Assembly: GCA_016858145.1 (NCBI GenBank)
Contig: JAEHOE010000093.1
Span: 248,001 to 312,000, forward strand
Length of the DNA stretch: 64,000 nucleotides
Source of the DNA: Edaphochlamys debaryana
Lineage: Eukaryota > Chlorophyta > Chlorophyceae > Chlamydomonadales
Reading direction: 5' to 3'
Positions within the stretch are counted from its first letter, which is position 1; each line of letters opens with the position of its first letter. The notes under the pieces were generated by a model, which saw only the letters and a program-made list of their open reading frames with translations, did no database searches and had not been told where the DNA came from. This document shows, piece by piece, positions 1 to 10,482 of the stretch. Both the position numbers and the translations under genes were made by a program.

Positions 1-225
1 TTCGTGATGCGCCACCTTGTCACCATCGCCATCACCAAATGCCTGCTGTACGGGGCCTGGCGTACGGCATGGTCACGACCTGGGTACGGCACCCGTCACG
101 ATAACGCGTGTGCCGACGCCGCGCGCTTTCGTGACCTGCGTATTCAGCACCGCGTCCAGCTAGCGAGCGGTGTCATCGAAACACACTGATAGCCCTGCGC
201 ACTTTGTCGGCGCTCGAAACCAGCC

Positions 226-2452
226 ATGGCGTCGAGGCTCTGCTTCCTGGGCGTGGTTCTGCTCTGCTTGATCTCTTCTGGTGAGTCTTGACATTGCGTG
301 AGGCACTATGGCCCTCTGCAGCCAAGCGTGGGCCGCTTGTGGTGCGCTGGCTACGATTCCAGACCAGTCCGCGCAAGTACACCTTGAGTTGCCGAACCCG
401 ATAGTACCCAGAAATGATGTAGAATTGCTATCACACTGTGTCGCGCTCCTACGCTTGCGATCGAGTTTTGGGAGTTTCGGGTGGGTGGCGACTAGAGGTT
501 GCGGGCTTTTTGAGCCGACGTACCCCGGAGAGCGCCGAGCGCTGTTGCCCGAGCAGCAAGCTAAGAGGTTCCGTCCAGGCGCCATGTGTGTAACCCTGGT
601 TTGGACATCTCGACAGCCCCCCTCCGCCTCAGCCCGCCTAAGAGGTTTCAGCCGCCACACACCCACACACCCCCTTCATGCACCTTTGGTGGAGCGTGCC
701 GGGGCGCCCTCACCCTCCCACGCCCAATGCGGCAAGCACCTCAGCGTACACCTGGCCCCTGTAACAGTGTGGCATCTGGTGTATGCCACGTTGGTCCCCT
801 TTCACAGCTGTTGTCTCTCAGCCTGCCCGCCCTCCACCGGATACCCTCCCTCCTCCCTCCCTCCCATGGCGTATGGCCTATCCATGTCGGCATGGCCTCC
901 TCCAGCCGCCGCCAACAAGCGACTGGACTACTGCGCAACGGTGCTGTGCCCTGCGCTCTGTGACCCCGTGTGTGGGCGCGACGGCCAGGTGGGCAGCAAG
1001 CCACCGGCTTGCCCAAGCAAGTGCATGGGGGCGCGCGCGCGCATCTGCACGCATAGGCTGCCACGCTCTTGCCCTCATACCTAGGCCCGGTCTCCCCTTT
1101 GCATCACGGGTCCGACGGCTCCCTTCCAATGAATTCCCCTCCCTCCTCACTGCGCCACCCGTATGCTCGAGACGTTACAGGTTTGCCCCATCACACTAGC
1201 AGACCTTGACATACAGTCGCCAAGTGCTCAATCTGCCCTTTCCCGCCCCCCCTCTCTTGCAGACCTTCTGCAACAGCTGCCTGGCTCGCTGCAGCAGCCA
1301 TCCCGTCGTGTGGCGCGGTGACTGCAGCAGCGCGCCCAACCCCAGCTGCAGCACCTGCGACCCGGCCCTGGACGCCCCGGTGTGCGGTCGGGACAAAACC
1401 ACGTGAGCATAGCTTGGGGGCGGGCGGGCATGACTAGCGCGTGTGGGGCGTGCGGTTGCATTCCTTTGAGCATCTTCATGCCTTTCTTGGGTTGGCGCGG
1501 CTTGTTGTGGGCGGAATCTGGTCAATGCACAGCGGAGCCAGGGATGGAGGGGTGGAGGGGTGGAGGCGGGCAGGCGAAGATGAACTGCTGATGTCCAGGT
1601 GCGGCTATCCTTGCAGCGCTACCCCTCGGCCCTGCGCGCCCTGCCTTGCTCGGCCCTGTCATGCCGGGCGGGTGCACCGCCACAGGTGCTCCTTCGCTTT
1701 CTTGCCCTCGCTTGCGCGCAACCCCCTCCCCCGCACCCTCGTGCCCCTCCCTTCCCCCCACCAGCTACGCATACGCCTGCTACGCCGACTGCAACCGGGT
1801 CCCCGTGGCCTACGAGGGCAACTGCGCAGACGCGAGCGGGTGCGCGGCGGTCACGTGCACGAACATCGTCGACCCAGTTTGCGGCAATGATGGGGTGGGT
1901 GCTGCTCGGGGCTACAACGGGAGGGTGCGGCGGGGCCGCGCTAGCCAGTGCACCTCCGCGGGGCGAGTGAAAGACAGGGGGCGGACGATGCAGAGGGCAG
2001 GTTGGACCACAGCACCAGTGTTGCTATCTTCCCTGGGATTAGTCGGCTGAGCTGGCGGCTAATCCGCCCGGTCCGGCCCTTTCAGCCGGCTGGCGGTGGC
2101 GGATTGGCACGGGTTAGTCGGCTGGCCTAGGGCGCCAGCCCAAATTTAGTCGGCGAGGCCGGCGGCTAATTCCGGATTTCCTTCAGATTAGCCGGCGCCG
2201 GCCGACTGTCCAGCCGACTAACCGACTAAGATAGCAACACTGCACAGCACAGAAGATTGTGAGAGACCGGCAGCGAGCCGATGACTGCGTGTGTAACACA
2301 CCATGACACGCTCTGCGCGTTTGAACGTCGTTCTGCTGCCCCCCTCCCCCCCCACATGTGACGCCATGCCCCAGGTCACCTACAACAACGGCTGCCTTGC
2401 GGGCTGCACTGGGGTCACCTTCAAGGACGGCGCTTGCCACGGCAAGCCATGA
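226..2452 (+). CDS. Secreted three-domain Kazal-type protease inhibitor, paralogue 1
   Basis: Likely inhibits serine proteases outside the cell or in the secretory pathway. Exons 226-280, 906-988, 1263-1402, 1765-1894 and 2375-2452 join without a phase error to 161 aa. The N-terminus (MASRLCFLGVVLLCLISS) is a hydrophobic signal peptide. Three Kazal domains follow, each with the PVCGxDG core, the Y/F-x-N-x-C turn and a final Cys. Domain 1 has eight cysteines instead of six. By the Kazal rule (second residue after Cys2) the P1 residues are Ala, Pro and Asn. Gene structure differs from its three downstream paralogues: an intron splits domain 1, and domains 2 and 3 share an exon. The last intron holds a small hAT-like transposon. 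A TGTAA signal lies at 2784-2788. It is the first of four tandem genes in the same orientation. The family call is firm; the target protease is unknown. Confidence 0.85.
2016..2242. mobile_element. Short non-autonomous hAT-like element (MITE) in an intron
   Basis: A 227 bp element begins with CAGTGTTGCTATCTT (2016-2030) and ends with its exact reverse complement (2228-2242). The 8 bp CACAGCAC sits directly outside both ends (2008-2015 and 2243-2250), a perfect target-site duplication. An 8 bp duplication with a CAGTG-type inverted repeat fits the hAT superfamily. The interior is rich in GTCGGC/GCCGAC and partly palindromic, with no coding potential. It lies in the last intron of Kazal paralogue 1 and would be removed by splicing. 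Confidence 0.85.
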
Positions 2453-2783
2453 GCCGCCGCATGAGCATGCTTCCGCTGCGAGCAACCCCGCCAGCTCGCT
2501 GACGGCTCCAGCTGGGTCCTAGGGTGCCGGCACGGGTGCCGGTCGTGCCCTGGTCGTGCACGCCGCAGCGCAAGTCGCCAGCCAGGGCGGCAGGCACCGC
2601 GGCGGAGGGGAAGATATTTGACGCCCCAAGCTTCTAGGACCCTAGCTTACGTGTTATGAGAATGGCCCAAGCTGCTGATACTGAAAACGCGAGAGTGGAG
2701 GGGAATGTACTGCCGGCCGATTCCGGTTACGACAATGTGCCCAACTGACGGGCTCAGTTATACATAGCAAGCCAGGTCAGGTC

Positions 2784-2788
2784 TGTAA
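2784..2788 (+). terminator. TGTAA polyadenylation signal after Kazal paralogue 1
   Basis: TGTAA is the usual chlorophyte poly(A) signal. This one lies about 330 bases past the stop and only about 60 bases before the next ATG, so the promoter of paralogue 2 must overlap the 3' end of paralogue 1. Confidence 0.5.
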
Positions 2789-2849
2789 ATATACTAGCCT
2801 TGACTTCTGATACCAACAATCTAAGCGCTCGACTGCACCCGCGACCGAA

Positions 2850-4784
2850 ATGTCAGCGTCGCGAATGCTGCTCCTGGGGGCAGCCCTGATGGCTTTTGCC
2901 CTAGCCGGTGCGTATATGAGAGAGCGCTTGTTTCATAGGTATCGGGTGGCGGATGGGAGCACGGGCACGAGGTCGGCACCGACCGAGGTCACTGTCGCGC
3001 TGCCGCCTCTGCGCTCGCTTTGGAGGAGCAATCTAAAGTGCAGGCCGTCGCTCATCTTCAAGAAAGCAGTATGAGCTCGCGTTTGGTCGGGGGCCAAACA
3101 GAGGGCGGGCATGGCTTCGCGGCGGTGGCGTCGCGGCGTTCTGGTCGCAGCACTGATGAGCCCTAGCAGCGATTCGGGTCACGAGCAAAAGGATTGGGTT
3201 TTGCGCCACAATTATCGACCTTTCCTCGTCCCTCTCCGCCCCCTCCGTCCCTCAATGTCCCGCGCAGCGGAAGCGACGAAGACTGACGGCTGCATTTGCC
3301 CCTTGTTCTGTAACTATGTGTGCGGCGCTGACGGCCAGAACTACTGCAACGCATGCATAGCGCGCTGCAACAAGGTGCCGGTCGTGTGGCGTGGCGAGTG
3401 CAACGCGTTCCCGGCCGCTTCTAAGCGCTGCATGTGCCCCAAGACCAAGGACCCCGCCTGCGGCACCGACGGCGTAACGTGAGTTTCCGAACTTACACGC
3501 ACTGGAGGAAAGCCTACGGCGTCTGGTCCCCCTAGATATGCTGCCAGCAATTGGGTTGGGGTGGATGTGACGCCGGGCGGCGGCGAGGAGCGAGCGAGGG
3601 GTTGGATTGATCTGGATTGATCAACGGTTCCCGGTACCGCCTTTCGCCCTTGCCCTACGCTGTCATCCCCCCAGCTACGCCAATGCCTGCTACGCGGGGT
3701 GCAACGAGGTGGAGGTGGATTACATCGGCAACTGCGCAGACCCCAGTGAGGGGGGGATGGGGGGGCAAGGGTGCCAAGGGAAGGGTAGGAAGCCCGCACG
3801 CCGCCTAGCAATGGACACCACAGCCCGTGTTGCAACCTGCTGTATAGGCGTAGGCTGGCTCACGCATTTGGAATTGGGCAAATGCGTTGGGCTCTGGCCT
3901 GTCGTGCGAAGTGGCCCTTGACGGCATCGGTGCTCGCTTTCTTCTATCCGTGGCGTCTGGCCCCCGCCTTCCCCCCCATCCCTCCACCCTGCCTCCACAG
4001 CTGGTTGTGACGGCATCGCCTGCCCCATGCAATACGTGCCAGTCTGGTGCGCCTGGGAGCGGGGGGCAAATGGACTGGACGGAGGGGACCCAGGGGAGGC
4101 ACGGAAGCTGCGGAGGTCGGGGCAGGGGTCTGCAGGCCGTAGGGGGCGCTAGAGACAAGGCAGCCGAGGGAGGCGCACCCTGCCGCAGGCACGACCTGAC
4201 GGTATGCATGCGCCATCGATCGGGCACTCTCGCCATCCTCTGAGGCGTTGACGACGCTGCTGCCCCGCCCGCTCATACCTAATAACCCCCAGCGGCGCCA
4301 ACGGAGTGACCTACTCTAACAGCTGCGTCGCGGCCTGCACAGTGAGCGGAGAGGGGGCAGAAGAAAGGGCGGGGCCAGGCATTACTCAGTAGGGCAGCAG
4401 AACGGCGGCTGACGGAATGGGAGGAGGGGACGACCAGCCTTACGCTTTTGAAGGGTCAGCCGAGCGAACATACATCAGATGAGGGGGTGGCTGGGCCGAG
4501 GGCGCGCCTCAGTCGCAGGCTGGGGATAGAAGACATCAACGAAGCGAAGCGCTTGGTTGCAAGGCTGGGGAGCGGGCGGGACGGGGGCTCAGTCGGGCGG
4601 CCGGGCTTCAAGCAAGCTGCAGTTGGGCAGTGGGTTGGTGTCTTCCTCAGGCGCTCCATCCCCCCAGCCCCCACCCCACTCCGCGGTCGGCCTGATCTTT
4701 CTCCTCTCGCCCGACCCCCCTCCGTCCTGTCAGGGCGTGACCGTGGTGGACTCCAGCCTCTGTGGCATCGTCCCACTTTCTTGA
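2850..4784 (+). CDS. Secreted three-domain Kazal-type protease inhibitor, paralogue 2
   Basis: Exons 2850-2907, 3268-3478, 3675-3745, 4001-4046, 4293-4341 and 4734-4784 give 161 aa. A signal peptide (MSASRMLLLGAALMAFALA) precedes three Kazal domains. Domain 1 has eight cysteines (CICPLFCNYVCGADG start, YCNAC turn). Domain 2 is CMCPKTKDPACGTDG followed by VTYANAC. Domain 3 contains PVCGANGVTYSNSC. Predicted P1 residues are Leu, Lys and Met, so domain 2 could inhibit trypsin-like enzymes. Intron phases run 1, 2, 1, 2, 0, identical to paralogues 3 and 4, which shows these three arose by tandem duplication. A TGTAA lies at 5326-5330. Inhibitory specificity is inference from the P1 rule. Confidence 0.87.
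4519..4560 (+). repeat. Intron block shared with Kazal paralogue 3
   Basis: The fifth intron of Kazal paralogue 2 contains a stretch with GAAGACATC and AGCGCTTGGTTG that recurs at about 8489-8532 in the matching intron of paralogue 3. The surrounding intron sequence is not similar. It may be a relic of the duplication or a conserved non-coding element. Confidence 0.6.
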
Positions 4785-6132
4785 TTGGGTAGGGGTCGGG
4801 GACAGCCCTGGCCTACCTCCAAGTCGAGTCCATACGCAGCCGGCCAGCCTGGGCTGAGCCCCGCAGGCCCGCCACGTGACGACCAGGGGGCGGGCTGACA
4901 AGGACAGGCGGCGGCCTGACGCTGAAGTAGAATTGGCGAGTCGATGGAGATATGTTGCTCGCTCAGCGTTTGGCGGGCGGGGTGCAGACAGATGGCGCTC
5001 CATGCACGCAAGGTGCGGCAGCGTGCATGCATACATGTTGTCGGGAGGTACCTAGCGGCTGGCGGGCGGGAGAGCTCGAGTTGAGGGGCCATGCCGTACT
5101 TGGATGTGTCTGACTTGATTTGCATAAGGGTCTGCTTAGGGAGCTTGGATACCGGTATGCCTGGAGTTTGGATTATGAGCTGGGCTTGAAGCAGGGGCTA
5201 TGCGTGGGTATGGCGTCTGGATGGTGTTGCTGAGTGCGTGGCGGCGCGATGCATGGGGTCTCATGCCTGTCACCAAACGACCAAAGGCCCCCGCCTAAGA
5301 GATTCCCTCGGTCCATCATATTTGGTGTAAGGGGGTCAATGCTATGCGGCGCTGGCGCCCTGCCCAGAGGACCCTTGGCCCGGCATGAGAGAGCGAGGGG
5401 CGCTGCGCAACTGAACCTGAAGGGGGGGGGGTGTCCAGGCACGCACGCCACGCACCAGCAGAATGGGGCCCTGAAGCCGCCGGGGGCATATCTCGTGCGT
5501 GCAGTTGGATGGGATGCTGGCCACGGGCATATCCAGGCATGCACTCACTGCAGATTCACAGGGGTGCAACATGCTCTTTTGCGGTGCACCCCATCCAAGC
5601 TTGGCTTAAGCCCACTTTGCTCGCCGTCGCACTATCCCAACCGCAGCCGCCTCAGACGCGAGCTCTAGGCAGCTTTGTCACCATGTCGGGGGAAGCGGGC
5701 AAGGCGTGTGGGTTCATGGCAAGGGGGCGTGGGGTCACCGCAAGGGGGCCCGCGTGGGGTCACGGCTGGTGGCGGGGGCTGGTGGGGGTTGGGTCCAGGC
5801 AGGCAGGGGTCCAGCGCACTTCAGCAGCCAGATACTAGGAAGGACACACGCTGCGTGGGCGGCTCGTGGGGGTGAACATACACACGGCAGACTGGCGGAG
5901 GGTTGGTCGGCGGGCGACGGCACGCACTGGTCCTGGCAGGTACCGGAGTCCTGGCCGCTGTACCGCCAGTCCAGACTATAGTCACGTAACCCCTCTACGA
6001 TATACGAGTACAACTGACTCCGATATCTTGCCAGCCATACCATGCTAATGCCCACCGATACAGACTCCGAGACAGCCTCGAATCGACACACACACTAAGA
6101 CCAGCCGCCGACTCTCCGAGCGAGCACCGAGA
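4785..6132. other. Intergenic region between Kazal paralogues 2 and 3
   Basis: About 1.35 kb without a recognisable gene. It holds the 3' untranslated region of paralogue 2 (TGTAA at 5326-5330) and the presumed promoter of paralogue 3. Open frames here are short, unsupported by homology and lack splice-linked partners. Confidence 0.5.
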
Positions 6133-9100
6133 ATGCAGCGGCGACGCGTGCTCCGTGCGGTCCTCCTGGCCGTGGCCCTCATTGGTGAGTCTCAGCATTG
6201 ACTGCTGTGAGACCTGGTCAGAGTTTTGGGCGTCGCGACGGATGTCTTGCTTCCGACACGCATGTCAGCGTTCCGCGCTTACGATACAATAGCCGCCGCC
6301 GCAACCGGGAGTGGCAGATCTGAGGAGGAGGAACATCACATACACATTCATTGCAGAGATTGACCTTTCGCGGATGACAGCTCTGGAGAGCGGCACGGTG
6401 GTCGCACGGCGGCATGGTGCATGTGCACGCGTGCACGCCTGACTCTGTCTCCGAAAGCTCCTTGCAATGACACGCATATCCCTATACTATACAGGGCCGC
6501 ACAGGGGGGCTCGCGCGAGCTTTGCGTGCGTGTCCAGCCCATCGCATGCCGACCCGATGCCCCCCGAGCGAGCCGCTGCCAAATTCCCCCCCTCCCGCCC
6601 CCCTCCACACCCGCAGGGATGACCGAGGGCTGCACCTGTCCCACGCTCTGCGACCCCGTGTGCGGCCAGGATGGCAAGGTCTACTGCACCGCATGCGCCG
6701 CACGCTGCAGCAAGGTGCCCGTGCTGTATCGCGGCCAGTGCGACAAAAACTCAGCGGAAGCGCGGCTCTGCAAGCGTTGCGACAGGGAGGCCATGAGCCC
6801 AGTCTGCGGAACCAACGGCGTGACGTGAGTTCTTGTCCTTAGCGCCTACGGAGAGCCCCTGGGCTCTCAAAGCCCAGGGTTCGTGTGTGTGTAGCACAAC
6901 TGCTGGCTTGGGAAGCCTCCCTCGCTCGCCAGCGGCCACTTGATCCCTTGCAAGTCGTGGGCGCTTTTGCCTTTTGATCACGCACCGGTGGCTTCTGTGC
7001 CCGCCCCCTGTGCAGCTACGCGAGTGCTTGCTATGCGGCCTGCAACAGCGCTGCGGTCAGCTACATCGGTTTCTGCGCGGACCCCAGTGAGTCGTGTATC
7101 TGGGAGAGCGGGGCACAGGAGGGCGGGACGCCGGCGTTGGCCTAGGACGGAGCGAGCCAAAGGGGGCAGGTCGGCAGGATGAGGTCAGCCTAGACCGGGC
7201 GGGATGGGCAGGGCAGCAGACCCGTCCGTACCGGTACATCCGTGCGTGCCCCTCGGCCACCGGCAGAGAAGCCAAGGAGGGTTGTGAAGGGTCGCAAGGC
7301 TGCGCACGCACCTGCCTGGATGCGGCAACGGGACGACCCCACCAACCCCCATGGAGTCCTTCCATGCTCAACCCTGTTGCATGTTGACTTACCAAGGTAC
7401 CAACTCTTTCATCCACTGTTTTCATCCGGTCAATCCGGTCACCGTCCCGTCCCAACCGCCGTAGGCGGCTGTGACGGCATCTTTTGTAGCCTGGTCTACG
7501 CCCCAGTATGGTGAGAGGGCAGTCGGGCGCGCGGGAGTTGGGCTTCAGTTATCAGGATTAGCGCAGGGGACGTCAAGCGCGCACCGGCGTCGTCGTCAGG
7601 AAACGGGTTCCTTCGCAGTCTGCATGCAGGCAGGGGCAGCGTAGAGTTGAAGGTGCCAGAGACACTCCATACTAGACCGAATGGATCTTGGCCTTTCATT
7701 TGGCCGTGTTTCTTGGGGATACTTGGCCACCGTAGGCAGGCAGCCATAGGCGCTCGCAGGGGAGGTAGGGGATTGGCGGGGATGGGTTCGTGCTTCGACG
7801 GCAGCAGTCTTGCGCCAAGTTACTAGATGTAGACATAGAGCAAGCTACACGAGCCTTCCTGCCCAGCAGTCGCGATGTGGAAGCATTTGAGCGCGCATCG
7901 GCTTGCTATTACCGGCAATGTCGTCGAGCTGAGCCCTGGACAGCCTGGAAGCCCCAAGGTGTTCTCCTTACTCATGTGTATCAATATTGAAAGCCCTCGC
8001 CGTGCGCGTGACCCTCGCCGACCGCCGTGCCCTCGCGATGGGTTTGGCACGAAGCCCATCACCGACTTGGGACCTTCCACCCTCCCTCTTCGATTTAGGC
8101 CTTTTTGCAAAAACCATGAATACTCTTAGAGGTGTACAGCAGCCTTGGGGGCAAGCCGAGGGCTCGCTCCGGCATGCCTCCGGCGGGGTGTTTATCGCCT
8201 GACATGTCTCGGCAGGGCTTTCCCTTTCCGTCCCAACGGCCCGCGTCGCGGCCCCCCTGCGGGATGCCTCAGCGCCGCCCGGTGCTCCGCAAATGAAAGG
8301 CCAAAACGCGAGCGAGCCAGGCTCACACCCGCGCTTGCTGAGAGGACAACGCTGCCCCTCTCTTTCCTTACTTTATCTACCTTTCTATCCCGCAGCGGTG
8401 CCAACGGGGTGACCTACTCCAACAAGTGCTTTGCTACCTGCACGGTGAGCGCCGCAGATAGAGGGGACACAAGGGGCCGGGGGGCTGCCTGGGGTTAGAA
8501 GACATCATCAACAAAGCCAAGCGCTTGGTTGTGGCGTAGACAGACAGACAGATGTTACAAGTGTTGACCGACCCGCACGCTCCGTTAGGGCCAGAGTCTG
8601 GTCACACCAAGGACTTAAATTCGACTCGCTCTCTGCTGTAAGACACGATGGAAAAAGCGCCCAAGAGCACGAGGACATTGCTGCCAAAAGGAGCCTATAT
8701 CACCTCCATGAAAGCATAAGCCAGACTCTTGCCGAATCCGCTCATAACCCTCACACTCGAACAACACATGAAGCTCATCTTCAACACCTTGATGGCACAT
8801 CTTGCACACACGCTCAGACCGCTGCACTCGACTAGCATCACGGGAAACAGCCAAAGGCCAAGCACACACCCTGAACCTCGCCATTGCACGCATGTGCTCA
8901 AGGGGCACAGCAGATCGAAGATACCGCGCAGCTCCATCAGCCATCATCCAAGCACTGTACCGGCACAACGTCACTCCTTCGCCTGTCCAAGTGCGGGGAT
9001 CCGAGTGCTCCTGTGGCCCCGTCCATTCCGCCAACAAACGCTACGTAGGGCGTGTTCCGCAGACTACGCAGACCTGGGGTCCCGCCCGTCAGTCATGTGG

Positions 9101-9509
9101 GCACCAGCAGCCTGCCGCAGGCGTGTGGGAACGGGAAGGCGCGTGGGCGTACGGACACCAGCCAACAGCACCTCAGGCGTGAGGGTGACGATGCCAGACA
9201 CGATAGGTCTGTCCGCTGCTGAGCACGCTGAGGCTCCTCCCATGCGGCTTGCTTGCATGGGCAGGGCCGGGTTCAGGGCAGTGCGTGAATGAATCAACTC
9301 TTGCTTGCCCTTATGATCTCATGAGCTTCCGCACGGCTTGTGGAAGTCACAAGGCCGTGGATGCAGAAGGGCCAGATCTCTTCTCTTTCCTTGTCGTACT
9401 TGTCATCACATAGATCGAGTCGGCTTCAGCGGCGTACTCCCTGGTCTCCCCTCCTCCCTGTCAGGGCGTGACCCTGGTGGACCCTAGCTTCTGCACTACA
9501 GTCGGTTAA
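6133..9509 (+). CDS. Secreted three-domain Kazal-type protease inhibitor, paralogue 3
   Basis: Exons 6133-6184, 6617-6824, 7016-7086, 7465-7510, 8396-8444 and 9465-9509 give 156 aa with intron phases 1, 2, 1, 2, 0. The signal peptide is MQRRRVLRAVLLAVALI. Domain 1 (CTCPTLCDPVCGQDG) keeps the eight-cysteine pattern. Domain 2 contains CDREAMSPVCGTNG and domain 3 contains CSLVYAPVCGANGVTY. Predicted P1 residues are Thr, Arg and Leu. The last intron is swollen to about 1 kb by a truncated LINE in the opposite orientation. A TGTAA lies at 9966-9970. It probably acts outside the cell like its neighbours; the changed P1 residues suggest different protease targets. Confidence 0.87.
8537..9150 (-). 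mobile_element. 5'-truncated LINE (non-LTR retrotransposon) fragment
   Basis: The - strand frame at 8615-9037 encodes the C-terminal end of a LINE reverse transcriptase. The zinc-finger-like motif CKMCHQGVEDELHVLFEC, followed by EGYERIRQ, is typical of the region after the RT domain in L1-type elements. Catalytic RT motifs are absent, so the element is truncated at its 5' end, as LINEs often are. Its 3' end (low coordinate) runs into a short CAGA/TCTG microsatellite at about 8537-8552, a plausible tail. It lies antisense in the last intron of Kazal paralogue 3. The right boundary is approximate. Confidence 0.7.
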
Positions 9510-10482
9510 TAAAGTTCCCAAATGGCAAGCTATATAGATCTAGGGACACGTACAGCTACCGTGCGTGTTGATTGCTTGGTCAAGGCATGCTCGTACCGTC
9601 TCGGATTGAAGAGGGTCGTCATTGCTAGGGTGGAGGTGGGGGGTGCGTGGGAGGTGTACATAACGATGCGCAAGTATACATAAAGCTGAAAGCACGCACC
9701 AAGTGGACTAGAAGATACTCCAAGTAGAGCTATGGGGCTGGCTGCAGCACACAGCTGTGTGTTGGCAGGTCAAGCATGACCGGGGGCTTGACGTACGGCG
9801 TCAGAGGCGGGGGGGGGGGCCAGGGAGGTGGGGGATTGATTGCGTCAGGGTTCCTCTGTGTGCAGGGGGTTTTGCTGGAGGATACGTCCTGCGGTGTGCC
9901 CTGCAGAGCTTTTGAGCCTTGCAGCGCTGGTGCGCCCGGGACTCTCAGATTGCTGGACCATTGCCTGTAAGCCAGCGAAGGGTGCATAACAGGATGAACG
10001 CTTGGCCCCCCGGCTAGCTGAGCGAGACCGGTGGCGGGGTGAGTGGCCATGCGGGCGCACTGTAAGAGATGCGTCTTTAGAGGCAGGTCTAGACTGTACC
10101 GGAGCCCCTCTGAAGCCCCTCTGACACGAGGTGGAGCTGTGTGGTTGGGCGCCGGGGCATGGCACGCAGGAAGGGCGGGGGGGGAGGAGGCCGGGGGGTT
10201 GTAGCCGTAGGCTGAACGGCGGTACACGGTAGGCTCAGGGGTGCGTGACGACGTTTCAGCAGGCGAAGGCTGAGCGCGGCGCTGCGGAAAGCGCTGGGGT
10301 GCCCAGAAGGCGCGGCCCTACCTGCGCCGATGCGTGCCCTGTAAACCCTCGACGCCCTCGATGACGAATGTGGGCCATCGACGTGCGTCCTGACCCGCAA
10401 GTCCAAAAACTTGTTTCCAGTATCCTCGTAACAAGAGGAGTACAGCATATCGCTAGCGCCCCGCTTGCTTGTCGTTGGCAAC
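9510..10482. other. Intergenic region between Kazal paralogues 3 and 4
   Basis: About 970 bases containing the 3' untranslated region of paralogue 3 (TGTAA at 9966-9970) and the presumed promoter of paralogue 4. I see no further gene. Confidence 0.5.
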
